Under the pieces are notes generated by a model, which was not told where the DNA came from, searched no databases, and saw only the letters and a list, made by a program, of their open reading frames with translations. 64,000 nucleotides of DNA from Gigantopelta aegis. Its lineage: Eukaryota > Mollusca > Gastropoda > Neomphalida > Peltospiridae. Made by a program: the position numbers and the translations under genes. Shown piece after piece: positions 1-12,550 of the stretch. Position 1 is the first letter of the stretch. Every line of letters starts with the position of its first letter. The DNA is taken from contig NW_024533097.1 in assembly GCF_016097555.1 (NCBI RefSeq), positions 62,001 through 126,000 on the forward strand, given 5' to 3'.

Positions 1-758
1 AAAGTGTCAAACTGCTACACAAATAATAGTACATTAGTAAATCAACAAGAGTTAGGTCTACTACATACAACCAGTGTAGTAATATATTGGTACAATTAAT
101 AAATCAATTTTTTACAGTGTGAATAGTAAATATAATTAATAATACTTGACTGTTTTTTTTTTTACAAAACTTGATTTATAAATGGAGATATTTTTTGACA
201 AGGAAAATGTAGTTTTTAAAAAGGTAATGTTCAATTTATTGTAATAATTATGTGTAGTTGTTAGAAGCTACGGACATGACTATCCACTACATGATCATTG
301 TCAGCCACACCCATTGCTATATAGCTTACAATATAAGTAGCTGTTAGTTGCTGTATGTAGTTTAATTGTCTATCAATAGTTATATAGTAAAAGTGAACAT
401 AATTTTAAATGATTGTTTTAATATTGTATTAATGATTGTGTTAATATAATACAATAGAACTAATATTGAACAATAGGAGGGAGCTATAATCTTTAGTACT
501 GCTGGAAAATATCTTCTAGTGGTACAGAAAGTATTACTAACACTGAACGACCCAACAATGTAGTAATAGAAGCTATATGTATTATTACTCAAAATAGTTT
601 GTTTATTAAAACACAATATATAACCTTCAATTAAGCAATACCATTAAAATATAATTTAGTTATACAAATACAGAACTATACTCAATATAAAATAAGACAA
701 TTATAGAGGTTGTGTTAGATCTACAAAAATTATTTACAAATAATAGTAATAGCATGCT
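1..758. other. intergenic, downstream of TRIM-NHL copy 1
   Basis: This AT-rich stretch shows no gene I can recognise. About 380-720 is clearly similar to 4620-4930, in the same position downstream of the second TRIM-NHL gene, so it belongs to a tandem duplication unit of roughly 4.2 kb. Shared landmarks include an AGATCTAC-type block and a run reading GAACAATAG in one copy and GAACAGTGG in the other. It may include the 3' UTR of the minus-strand gene. Confidence 0.6.
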
Positions 759-3028
759 TTAATTACAATATTTAATCAGTTCTATTGTTACACTGATCAG
801 CTACCCACCATTGGAAGCTACTGCTACTCCTGCTGGAGCATTCAGCTTTCCTTTTGAGTGGATAAAATTTGCCATCTGGATCAAAATCAAAAGAGAATTT
901 CCACTAAAGTTTACTACAATGTGAATTACCAGCTGAATCAATAGCTATATCAAAAGGGTTATTAAGAGGAGAAAGACCATACTGACGAATATATTGTACT
1001 TCTGGAGTGTAGACACTAACTATGTCAGAACTACAAGTCACAATGAAGATGACCAGAGGCATCAAAAGAAACGACATAACATTTTTTACCTGATACATTA
1101 CAGTTAATAACATGAGAGAAAGTATCATCACTATGAAATACCTGGATACGATGATTACCAGTATCAGCAATGATATTTTTACCATCAGGACCAATACATA
1201 TGCCCAGGGATATGAGAATTGTCCTTTACCAGACCCTGTACAACCGAAGTTACCCAAAAAAAACTCCTCTTAGAGTTGACTTGTGAATTCCTATGTCCTC
1301 TATTCTCTACCACATACATTATATCTCCACTAATAGCTATTCGCATTGGATCATTAAACTGTAAAGGACCAGTCCCTTTTGAGCCAATGGTAGTCTTCTT
1401 CTTCCACTGCTGTCATGTTCATACATATATACAGTGGGTCACCATAACTAGTAACAAACATGTCACCATTATCAGAAAAGGCTATAAAAACTGGTTGAAC
1501 TATTCCAGTAATAGTTTGTTACTGTGTTCTTGAGGTTAGGGTAATCTCGAGAAAGCAACCACATTGAAACGGACTACTTGAATAGACTGACTTTTAACAG
1601 TAAGAGAAAGCATATATTTCAACCATACTTTTTTGGATTATAGTGACAAGGTAAGTACCATCACCACAATCTGTGCTGTTAGCTTCAATTGGTGTCTTCT
1701 TCTCTTAACTGGAACAAGCCTACCTCTCACTATTGCACCTCCTTTAGATAATCTTTTCCCTTTAGTATCTCTTGAATTTACTATAATTTTTAATTCTTTA
1801 CTTGCATAAAACCCTCAGGCACTTCTGCTGTTGTATTATTAGGGAGATATCTCATTAAATGTAATGTCCACATTTGCTATCTTTGTAGCTAGTTCATCTG
1901 TATAATATCTACTGATATAGTGGTAACTCAATACTTCAAGGGAGGTCTTAGAGAAAGTAATGCTGTAGTTGGTTTGCTCTGGTCTGTAGTGTGTGAGCAA
2001 CTGACTAGTAAACTCAACATCATTGTACTCTCCTACAGCATGGTTACAAGACTCTCACAATAAGTCATTGCTTCCAAGAGATGCTGGACCCCCATCCAGT
2101 TGAAGAGAGAGACAAGCCTCTTTAGCATAGCTACCTCACTACTCTGACCTAAAATGCCTCCTCGCGTTATATGAAAAGTTGATGAAGAGTAGAAAATGTT
2201 TGATGTATGATTGTATCTATCTCATTTTTACGAGCTTTGATCTTCTCTTTATCTCTTCTCCTGTTATCAAGACTTTCTTAAGCTGTTGTTGAGCTTCTTG
2301 GAAACCTTGTATGCTCTCATGAACTGTTGCCTTATTGATGTCTACCTGTTTACTAACCTCAGTAAAAAGGATGGTCCTTGTGGGTGATGATGGTACATTT
2401 GACACATACAGGAATGATACATTGTTGACAATAAAAGTCAAGTTCAGTGCATACCTGTCAGTGTGATCTTGACAGGTATGCATAAAAAGATGGAATTAAC
2501 TTAGTAAGATTCTCTCTGGACATAAAGCAAGCTTCTCCCAGAGTAAAAGAAGAGTGTTGTAATGAGAAGAACGAACCCTTTGATGGAGCATCCCAACATT
2601 GTTTACAAAGAAGATACTCTACAATCATTACATATGTACTGAAGTATCCTCACTACATGAATCACATAGAAGAGGGTGGGGTTAGAGGTGATCTTGCGAA
2701 GAATGTCTCTTTCTTTATTGATAAGATGAAGGTTATGAGGGAGAGAAGTGACTCCTCCTTTAGGTACTGGTGTGGTCTGGTGACAAGAAGGACAAGTAAT
2801 GGAGTTAGTCCCAGTATCTTCAGTGATAAGAGACTGGATACATTGAATACAGAAGGAGTGACAACAAGACAGTATACGAGGGTCACGATAAGGTTGACTA
2901 CATTTTAGACAACAAGTAGAACTCAAATTAGCCTAAGTGTGTAGACAGTCATAATCAAATCCTTTGAATAATATACTACTTACATGTTTAAGAGGTCCAC
3001 TAGCAGTACTACTACTAGTACAAGACAT
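759..3028 (-). CDS. TRIM-NHL protein, tandem copy 1
   Basis: This is a RING/B-box/coiled-coil protein of the TRIM2/TRIM3/TRIM71 (lin-41) type, a family of cytosolic E3 ubiquitin ligases and RNA regulators. Exon 1 is 2984-3028 and encodes 15 residues beginning MSCTSSSTASG. A GTAAGT donor and a CTTAG acceptor flank a 51-bp intron, and exon 2 starts at 2932 in the same phase. The RING follows at once (CLKC, CCHSFCIQC, CPSC). A B-box-like CQDH block lies near 2465 and a Gln/Glu-rich coiled coil near 2230-2350. A filamin-type Ig domain is near 1560-1860 and NHL repeats occupy about 780-1500. The C-terminus resembles ADQxNNR followed by a stop at about 759. Several one-base shifts interrupt the frame; since copies 2 and 3 show different ones, sequencing error is as likely as decay. 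Confidence 0.8.
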
Positions 3029-4960
3029 TACTGAAATATTAATTTAAAGATAATAATCAAAGAACAACTTGAAACAAGAGGTAAGGTCAGGTGATCAGAT
3101 CATGTGATAGTTATTATAACAACATATACTAATAGTATCTTATTAGCATATAGGTATTGTAGACTAATAGTTCATTTTTTATCAAGGTACACATCTATAA
3201 ATAAAACAATATAGAAAATGGACAATGTGACTAAATTATTTCCTTTTTAGTAAAAAAATGTTATTTAGCAAACCTTCTGATTATACATGGAAGTTAACAA
3301 TATATATGAATTCAATACCTAGTAGCTTTGACACCATTTACAACAAAAATAAATTTTGGAATAGTTATCCCAATAAATGTTTTTTTCTGTACAAAATGTT
3401 TATAAAATGGGTACTGCAGCTAATTTTTTTTTACTTTTTGGAAAAAAAATTTGTTTTTAGCAAAACTTGTCAATAGCTCATAAAAATTAACACAATGGTT
3501 GTTAATTAAAAATATCTGGTTTGGTATTGTTTATAATAAAATTGTAAATGTAATGCTACAAAGCAATTTTTAGTCTTAAACAATTAATTAACCTAATGTT
3601 TATAATGTTGTTGCTATGGTAATTGTTGCTAAGGTGATATGTTGTTGCAATAGTAATGTTGTTATGGTGATTAGATAATTGTTGCTATGGTATAATATAT
3701 CACATAGTCGCTATAGTAATGTTGCTATGGTAACTGTACCATAGTAATTGTTACTTGATAACAAGGATTTTATTGCTATGGCAATCTTTTGTGGTAATGG
3801 TGAACATGGTAATAGTTTCTATAATAAAATATATGTTGTTACTATAGTAATTGTTGCCATGGTGATATCATGTTGCTGTTGTGTGTTTGTGTGGATTACC
3901 CTGATTCCATGGATTTGGAAATTCCTTCCATTTAATCAGTTTCAAAACTGCTAGTTATACCTGAACACAGAGATGAATAACTACATATATGAGTTCAATA
4001 TCTGGAAGTTTTGAAATTGCTTCTAACAATGGTTGCTTTGATATCTTTAGCAAAAAACAAACTACGTAATATTATCCCTCCTCATTCTGCCTGTAAAAGA
4101 TTAGGAGAGGAGGAAGAAGGTAAAGGTGACAGTGATAAGATCAGGTAGTAGATAATCCATTCATTAAAGAGTTATTTTTTGTAGCATAAGTAAGGTCTAA
4201 ACACAACACTCACTATATATGAGTGTCAGTGTCTGCTGAATGAAGATTAAAATTACTCTCTTTGTGTATAATTTGACTATTGTACTGTTTTTTAATTGTT
4301 TTTTCTGTGCAATTTAAATATCAATATGGAATGAAATAGTAAGGTACCCACCTCATGTATTCAACAGAGGACCAACCTGACACCAGATTTGTCATTAAAC
4401 TCATCAACATTACTTATTATGGAACATTATCAATACTATATAAAGACTAACAAACAAGTCATAAATTGTCAAGTCAAATATCATGATCATGACAAAACCA
4501 GTAATAAAAAACAGTTTGTCAAATCATTATACATGTACATTAACACAATACCTCATATGTCCTTTGAAAAGTGGATATACACAATGTTTCCAGTAAGTAC
4601 TACAGCAATACAAGTTGTTCTGAATATAGCATAATTTAAAACAATAGAATAAATACTGAACAGTGGAGAGGTAGCTATAATGTTTGGGGCTACTGGAAAA
4701 ATTATGTTCATGTGATACAGAAAGCATTACTAACATTGAATGATCCAAAATGTAGTAATAGAAGTTGCAAGTATTGTTAGTCAAGAGAGTTGTATTAAAC
4801 CACAATATAACTCTTCAATAAATAAAAATTTTTAAAATATTACCTTAGGTATACAAAGACAGAATTATATATTAGTATTCAATAGTAAATAAGACAATTA
4901 AAAAGTTTGTGTTAGATCTACAAAACATTTACATAACAACACTAATAGTTTATGTAGTTA
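3029..4960. other. intergenic between TRIM-NHL copies 1 and 2
   Basis: I see no supported gene. The stretch contains the degenerate short tandem repeat listed separately at about 3600-3870. At about 4620-4930 it contains a duplicate of the downstream flank of copy 1. The open frames here are short, low in complexity and match nothing I know. Confidence 0.55.
3600..3870. repeat. degenerate tandem repeat of X-box-like motifs
   Basis: A unit close to GTTGCTATGGTAAC recurs with variations at irregular spacing. The best copy is 3721-3734, and further ones lie near 3611, 3680 and 3848 (GTTGCCATGGTGAT). The unit is nearly its own reverse complement and fits the consensus GTNRCC(N0-3)RGYAAC bound by RFX-family factors. 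Some units have decayed to TTGTTACTATAGTAAT. Whether it is a regulatory cluster or just a minisatellite cannot be told from the sequence. Confidence 0.5.
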
Positions 4961-7225
4961 TTAATATTTAACTAGTCTATTGTTAAACTGATCAGCTATC
5001 CACACTGATCCATTGGGAGTCACTGCTACTCCTATTGGACGATTGAAAACCCTCCTATTGACCAACCCAAGTGGGATATAAGCAATATGTGGATCAAAAA
5101 TAGAAAGAGAATTTCAATATTGTTTACTACAAGTGAATTACCAGTTGAATCAATAGCTATACAAAATGGATTATTAAGATACGAGTGACCATACTGACGA
5201 ACATATGACTTTCTAAAGTAAAGACAGAGACTATGTTCAGCTAGTATTAGTTACATGAAGGTGACCAGAGACGTCAAAGGAAGAAGACCACATGGATTGT
5301 CTTTAACTGAAACATATGTTTAAAAGTATGAGAGAAAGAAATCATCACTGTGAAATACTGGATACGATGATACCATTATCAGCAACATATATTCTACCAT
5401 CAGGACCAATACATATACCTCGGGGGATTAATGAATTGTCCTTCACCAGACCCTTTGCTACCAAATGTACTCAAAAATTGCTCCTCCTAAAGTTAACTTG
5501 TGAATCCTATGTCCTCCAAAACTCTGACTACATACATTATGTCTCCATTAATAGCTATTCCCATTGGAACGATTAAACTGTAGATGACCAGTTCCATATG
5601 AGCCAATGGTAGTCTTCTGTCTTCCACTGTTGTCATATACATATATACAGTGGTCACCACGACTAGTGACAAACATGTCATTATAATCAGACCAATGCTA
5701 TGAAAAGTGGATGATTTATTCCAGTAATTGTCTGTACTGGGTTCTTGAGAGTAAGGTAATCTTGAGAAAAGCAACTAGATGAAGGGACTACCTTGGATAG
5801 GCTGGACCTTCCCACAGTAAGGAAGAACATATGTTCACCTAACTGCTGTGATGTCAAGGAGACAAGGTAAGTACCGTCACCGCAATCTGTGGTCTTAGCT
5901 TCAATTGGTATCCCTTTCTTTTCAACTGGAACAAACATACACTCACTATTGCACCTCCCTTTAGATAACTCCTTCCCTTTACTATCTCTAGATATTACTT
6001 TAAACTTTAGTTCCTTGTCTATATGAACACTTCGAGGTACCACACGCTGTTGTATTATTAGGAGATATCTCATTAAATGTAATGTCCACATTTGCTATCT
6101 TTGTAACTAGTTCATCTGTATTAATATCTACTGATATAGTTGGTAAAACTCACACACTTCAAGAGATGTCTCAGAGATATTCTGGTGTAGTGGTTTGCTC
6201 TAGTCTGTAGTGTGTGAGCAACTGATAGTAAACTCAACATCATTGTACTCTCCTATAGCACTGGTTGCTAGATTTCTCACAGTAAGTCATTGTCTCCAAG
6301 AGACATTGGACCTCTCCATTTGACAATTGAGGACGATCCTCTTTAGCATTAGCGATACCTCACTACTCTGAGCTAACAGAGCCTCCTCACGTCATGTAAA
6401 AGTTGCTTGAAGAGTGGAAAATGTTCGACGTATGATTGTATCTATCTCATTTTTACGAGCTTTGATCTTCTCCTTTAATCTCTTCTCCTGATATCAAGAA
6501 TTCCTTAAGCTGTTGTGAGCTTCTGGAAACCTTTGTATGCTCTCATGAACGTAACTTATTGTTGTCTAACTGTTCACTCAACCTCAGTAACAGGATGTGT
6601 CCTTGTGGTTGATGATGGTAAATTTGACACATACAGGAGTGATACATGTTGACAATAAAAGTGAAGTTGCTGGTCAGTGTGATCTGACAGGTATGGATAA
6701 AAGATGGGAATTAGTTTCAGTTACTTGTCTCGAGGACATACAGCCAAGCTTTTCAATTCCCAAGAGTTTGTGAACGAAAAGTGCGTACGAGTTAGTCCTT
6801 ACTTTTGGTGAACTATTCCAACAATCTTACAGAAAAGGTCTTCACATTCAATACAGTATGCTACTGAAGTTATCCTCACTGCATGAGTCACATGGAGGAG
6901 GAGGTTTAGAAGTGATTCTGTAGATTCACCATGTTGATTAATGAGACGAAGGTTCGAGGAAAGAGGTGACTCCTTCATCTGGTACGGCGTGGTTGATGCA
7001 AGAGGGGAAAAGGCTGGAGTAGTCCAGTATCTCATGATAAGAGAGGATACATTGAATAAGAAGGAGTGACAACACAGACAATCCGAGGATCACGATAAGG
7101 TTGACTACATTTGTAGAGAACAAAGAGAACGCAAATTAGCCTAGTATGTAGACAGCATATCAAATTATCAATAAAATATACTTACTGTTAAGAGGTACAT
7201 AGCAGTACTACTATAGTATAAACAT
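4961..7225 (-). CDS. TRIM-NHL protein, tandem copy 2
   Basis: This is a paralogue of the gene at 759-3028, in the same order and orientation. The clearest part is the filamin-type domain at 5687-6091, which includes KGIPIEAKTTDCGDGTYLVS and SQQLGEH. The NHL repeats follow, and the C-terminal end is well kept, reading RPIGVAVTPNGSVWIADQF and then NNRLVKY with its stop at 4961-4963. RING traces lie at 6960-7130 but the cysteine spacing is disturbed. The first exon (about 7190-7225) has lost the clean start and donor seen in copies 1 and 3. Many one-base shifts occur, so it is either a pseudogene or poorly sequenced. Confidence 0.7.
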
Positions 7226-8105
7226 CCTGAACTTATGAAGTTGTGGGATAATAAAACAGGAACAGGAGAGAAAATTAGAAGCCACAGGTGGAGCGATCTA
7301 ATATCAGGATAGTAGATCATGAGATCGTGGTGGAAAACTATCTTGTACTAGGAATCCTTGCTTATAGATTCTACTATTAGTGTCATGTACAGAGACTGTG
7401 AAACTGATATTCCAAATATAATAGAGATATAACTGCAATATAAAAATTTACAGGGATCATAATCAGTTTAGAGCTAGACCTACTTTTGATACAGCATATG
7501 TTGTTATCATAGATTACAAACAGTTAATGGTCAATTCCCACTTAGTTAGTAGGTGTATAGTATGTCAGGACCAATTAACCATGTGTAGATATTTTACAAA
7601 TATTAGGGAGATAAATATGTATCACTAAATAACCTTGTGATTTGAATCTAATTTGACATATGTGTGATAATATAACACATGTACTGGAATGTGCCATATT
7701 TGTAACAAAAATTCAGAAAAAACAATGCTACATAGTATAACATGGATGTGCACAAGTATATATAATAGTAATGTGTAATACTGCAAAATGTATGACATAA
7801 TTATGGATAATGTTGTTAAGCTCATTGTTGACAAATGGTGAATATAGTAGCTATATAAATAGGCACAATCTGTTGACGATGAGAACATTGACAGAGGGAC
7901 ATATGCTGTAGAATCGTATTCTAAGATGTAACCATGGTAGAAGACTAGTATAGTAAAAAGGACATATTATACTTTGAAACTGTGATGATAGTGACATGTT
8001 TCGGGACAAGTTAGTAACGTATGAAGTATCCTGCCGAAGTATTAGATAACAGGGACATACTCTTTTTTGGTATTGATTAGAGTTGATAGATAAATATAGA
8101 TTGGA
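7226..8105. other. intergenic between TRIM-NHL copies 2 and 3
   Basis: This is AT-rich and I see no recognisable gene, RNA or repeat. The left edge (about 7226-7330) still resembles the 5' flank shared by the three TRIM genes (AGATCA-rich, GGTCAG), after which similarity fades. Confidence 0.45.
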
Positions 8106-10390
8106 AAATGGCCAAATATATATGGAAATTGAACAGTCTATCGGAGACTCTATTCAGACCCAACCATGACCATGGAAGCCACTGCTACTCTACTGGCCAA
8201 GAAAACCCTCCGATTGATGTGGATATAGTTACAACTTGGATCAAAAAATATAATTTTATTAGAAAGAGAATTCCAATATTGTTACCACAATCGAATTACC
8301 ACTGATATCAATGCTAACCCAATGGTCCATTAAGATAAGGCTGACCATATTGACGATATATTGACCTTCTGGAGTGAAGACGGTGACTATGTTAAACTAT
8401 CACAATTCATATGAAGTGTGACCCAATGATCAAAGCATAGTCAAAGGATATGAAAACTGTATATTACACTGATACATTACTGTCAATTTAGTGAGAATGT
8501 TTTCATCTTGATGAATACCAGGATACGATGATTATGATTATCAGTAACATATTATTCTACCATCAGTTCCAATACATATACCATAGGGATGAGAGAATTG
8601 TCCCTTTATCAGATCCTTTACTACCAAAAGGTACCCCAAATACTTTCCTCCTAAAGATAATTGTGAATCCTATGTCCTCCATACTCTCTACATACATTAT
8701 GTCTCCATTAATTGCTATTCCCATGGGATGATTAAACTGTAGAGGACCAGTTCCTTTTGAACCAATGGTAGTCTTCTGTCTTCCATTGCTGTCACATACA
8801 TATATAGTGTGGTTACTATAACTAGTGACAACATATCACCATTAGAAGAAAAGCTATGAAACAAGCGTTATTTATCCCAGTATAGGGGCTGTACTGGATT
8901 CTTGAGGATAGTGTAATCTCGAGAAGCAACTACAGAAACATTGAAGGGACTACTTTGGATAGATCTGACCTTTGATATTAAGAGAGAGTTTGTGCTGTCC
9001 TAACTGTTTGGTGTCAAAGAGACAAGGTAAGTACCATCACCACAATCTGTGCTCTTAGCTTCAATGGGTCTCCCTTTTCTCTTCAACTGGAACAACCTAC
9101 CACTCACTATTGCACCTCCTTTAGATAACTCCTTCCCTTTACTATCTCTAGATATACTTTAACATTTAGATTCTTTTTCTATATAACACTAGAGAGTACC
9201 ACTGCTGTTGTATTATTAGGAGATATCTCATTAAATGTAATGTCCACATTTGCTATCTTTGTAGCTAGTTCATCTGTATTAATATCTACTGATATAGTTG
9301 GTGACTCACATACTTCAAGAGAGGTCTTGAGAACTCTTGTTGTAGTTGGTTTGCTCTGGTCTGTAGTGTGTGAGCAACTGATACTAACTCAACATCATTG
9401 TACTCTCCTACAGCACTAGTTACAAGACTCTCACAGTAAGTCATTGTATCCAAGAGATGGTGGATCCCTTCCAATTGAAGAGAGAGACGAGCTTCTTTAG
9501 CATAGCTACCTCACTACTCTGAGCTAACAAAGCCTCCTCACGTTCATGTAAAAGTTGTTGAAGAGTGGCAAAGTTTTTGACGTATGATTGTATCTATCTC
9601 ATTTTTACGAGCTTTAATCTTCTTTTTTATCTCTTCTCCTGATATCAAGACTTTCTTAAGCTGTTGTTGAGCTACTTGGAAACTGTTGTACGCTCTATGA
9701 ACTGTTGCCTTATTGCTGTCTACCTGTTTACTTACCTCAGTAACCGGATGCTCCTTGTGGTTGATGATGGTACATTCAATGCAAACTGGAATAATACATT
9801 GTTGACAATAGTACTTTAGTTGCTGGTCACTGTGATCTTGACAGATATGGGTAAAAGATGGAATTAGTTTAATTAACTTTGTCTTGGGACATAGTGCGCA
9901 TTTCTTCCAGAGTGAAAGAAGAGTGTGTACGAGAAGACCGAACCCTTGATGAGCATTCCAACATTCCTTACAGAGGAGATCTTTACATTCAGTACAATAT
10001 AACTACTGAAATATTCTCACTACATGAGTCACATGAGGAGGAGGTTAGATGTAATCTTTATGAAGAGTGTCACCTTGTTTGTTGACAAGATGAAGATTAC
10101 GTGGGAGAGAGGTAACTCCACCTTTAGGTACTGGTGTGGTCTGGTGACAAAGGGGACAAGAGAGGGTTTTTAGCCCCAGTACCTTCATTGATAAGATACT
10201 GGATACATTGAGTACAGAAGGAATGCAACAAGACACACATACGAGGATCATGATAAGGTTGACTACATTTTAGACAACAAGTAGAACTCAAATTAACCTA
10301 AGTATGTAGACAGTCATATCAATCCTATCAATAATATACTACTTACATGTTTAAGAGGTCACTAGCAGTACTACTACTAGTACAAGACAT
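8106..10390 (-). CDS. TRIM-NHL protein, tandem copy 3
   Basis: This is the third paralogue of the array. Exon 1 is 10347-10390, with an ATG at 10388-10390 and the same SCTSSSTAS-type beginning. It is one base shorter than in copy 1, which puts it out of phase. The GTAAGT donor is kept. The RING linker CPLCHQTTPVPKGGVTSLP is readable at 10045-10251. A coiled-coil segment (ELVSVAHTLQTRANQLQQEF) sits at 9286-9474. The filamin domain is about 8900-9280 and the NHL repeats run on to about 8140. The last NHL repeat is less well kept than in copy 2. Frame breaks are numerous. Confidence 0.7.
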
Positions 10391-12550
10391 TACTGAAGTA
10401 TCATTTTAAGGAGAATAATCATCAAGATCAGGTCAGAAAATAGAAGACACGGTCAAGACTTAAGGTCAGGAGATCAGATCATCTGTGAATAGTTTTTATA
10501 AGGACATCATAAACTATTTAGTTATACAATTGATCAAATAATAGACAATGAAATAAGTTGTGTTAGTAGTACAATGGTCCCCCCTACCAGTACTACTCTA
10601 GTACATATATTGTTGAAATAATATAAAAGACAACTAAGAGGACAATTCATTGATTTAAAGGAAGATAGAAGACCACATATGTGATATGTTATACTTATAT
10701 TATTAAGGTTTCCATTTTTATAGTATTCTTTCACTATATTGTGTACTTCCACTTTGTATACTACTGTAAATAAATGACATCATGTACCATTTTATAGTTT
10801 TTGAGATTATTGTTAAGTTTTATGAAATGGTTCAATCTCTTTTAGTATAATGATATCTTGGACTAAATTATTGTAGCCAAATCACTTGAATTTTTATGAA
10901 GTTAGCTATATAGGTCTTTGATAAGTAGAACAAATTGATTGTCCTCAGATAATATATTAAAATGATGTTGATATATTCCTTTGAAAGAAAACATATGAAT
11001 TCAATGTAAAACATTATCTGACAACTACTCATTAAACTATTATTGTAATGTACTACATAAGACATGTTAATAATAAGTCAATACAATTCACTGTAAAAAT
11101 TAATATGTCATTTTTAACAAACTAATTTGTAGTTTTACATGGATAGATTACTATGGAATGTAGAATTCTTGAGAATTGCTCACTACGTAATTTGTTGGTA
11201 TGTTGTACTTGTACATACTAACAATTATACAATGAGTAATTCACATAAATTCTACCAATACTTGGTAGACAAGTGAAGATGAGCTTTGTATAATTATCAT
11301 TGTTGGTTTTGCTCAGAGTCAATTAAATGCTCATTTCTCAAATACTACCTCGGTATGTTCACCAATGAAAAGAGTCATAATCTGTATAGTCTTGTGCACT
11401 CTATGGAATACTTCTAAGTGTTATATTTCTTGTTCAGTCTTGATATGTTTGGATTGGAAATAAACTATTATACTTCGTTAAAATCTAATAATTTTCTTTG
11501 TATTTTATAATATAGCTGGAATGCCAACTATCTAAATGCGGGGCCGTGGGTTTCGGACACAGTTAAAACTTGTTGATTTGCCTCTAGGTAATACTAAGGT
11601 TTCAAAATTATTTCTGGTGATTAAACTCTAAATGGATGGTGGAGATAATAAAAGTAAATTCTAATAATATATTCCACTCCTAGTCCATAAGAAATGCCAC
11701 ATTTTCATTTGATTATACAATGTAGAGCCATTTAAGCCTAGCCATGAGGAGAGAAGTAGATGACAAGAAAGTCTGTGGAAACACCTGATCCTATGATATT
11801 TATGATAATAAATAATTGGTTTAATAATGGTTATAAAGGTTTTCAGGCAATTATTTGATGAAATTGAAAGCAATATATACTGCTTTTTAAAAAAAAGAAA
11901 GATTCATATATTACCAATACACTATCAAAATAGAATGTTTTATATAAACAGTAACCCAACAGTGCGTTAATAATCAAACCACATATGATATGTTTGCATA
12001 ATCATCTACTCAATTTTATAGTGATATATTTACTCCCACTGGTCTACACTAGAGATGTTTTGATAATAGATAATATTTTATGACCAATCCACCTGAGGTA
12101 GGAGGCATAGAGGTGATCTTATTAAACAGTAAACTGTTTACATTAATAATCAAAACAGCATATGATATTGGCTTTACATCAAATAATTGTTATAATTTGC
12201 ATAATATCAGCCAACTCAATTTTATGTTTGTACTCTCACTCTCTATACTACTAGATAATGTTTGAGTCATATTTATGATGAATCCACAGTAAAGGTAGAT
12301 GCATAGAGTGATCTTATGAACAATGTTACTATAAAACTAGCCTTTATTATTAAATACTCATTAAATAACAAAAATAGCATGAATAAAAAATAGATTATAA
12401 TCATGTTAAACTAAAATTAGATATAGGAAGTATACATACATACAATTTATCTGACACTACTCACTAAACGACTAGTTTTAAATATACTACATAAGACATG
12501 TAATAATACGTCAATACCAAAGACATATAGTCAGTTACTATGTAATAGAA
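10391..12550. other. intergenic with decayed repeats
   Basis: No intact gene is visible. A block near 11000-11080 (ACTACATAAGACATG) recurs at 12430-12510. About 11660-11880 has scattered similarity to the upstream part of the beta-helix gene near 15460, so it may be a fragment of that family. A tandem duplication is listed separately. The rest is AT-rich and unassigned. Confidence 0.45.
11960..12335. repeat. two-copy tandem duplication of about 180 bp
   Basis: About 11960-12140 and 12140-12335 share the same order of blocks: TTAATAATCAAAAC, a CATATGATAT core, CTCAATTTTAT, ACTAGATAATGTTT and GCATAGAGGTGATCTTAT with small differences. The match is imperfect, so the duplication is not recent or the sequence is noisy. 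Confidence 0.55.
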
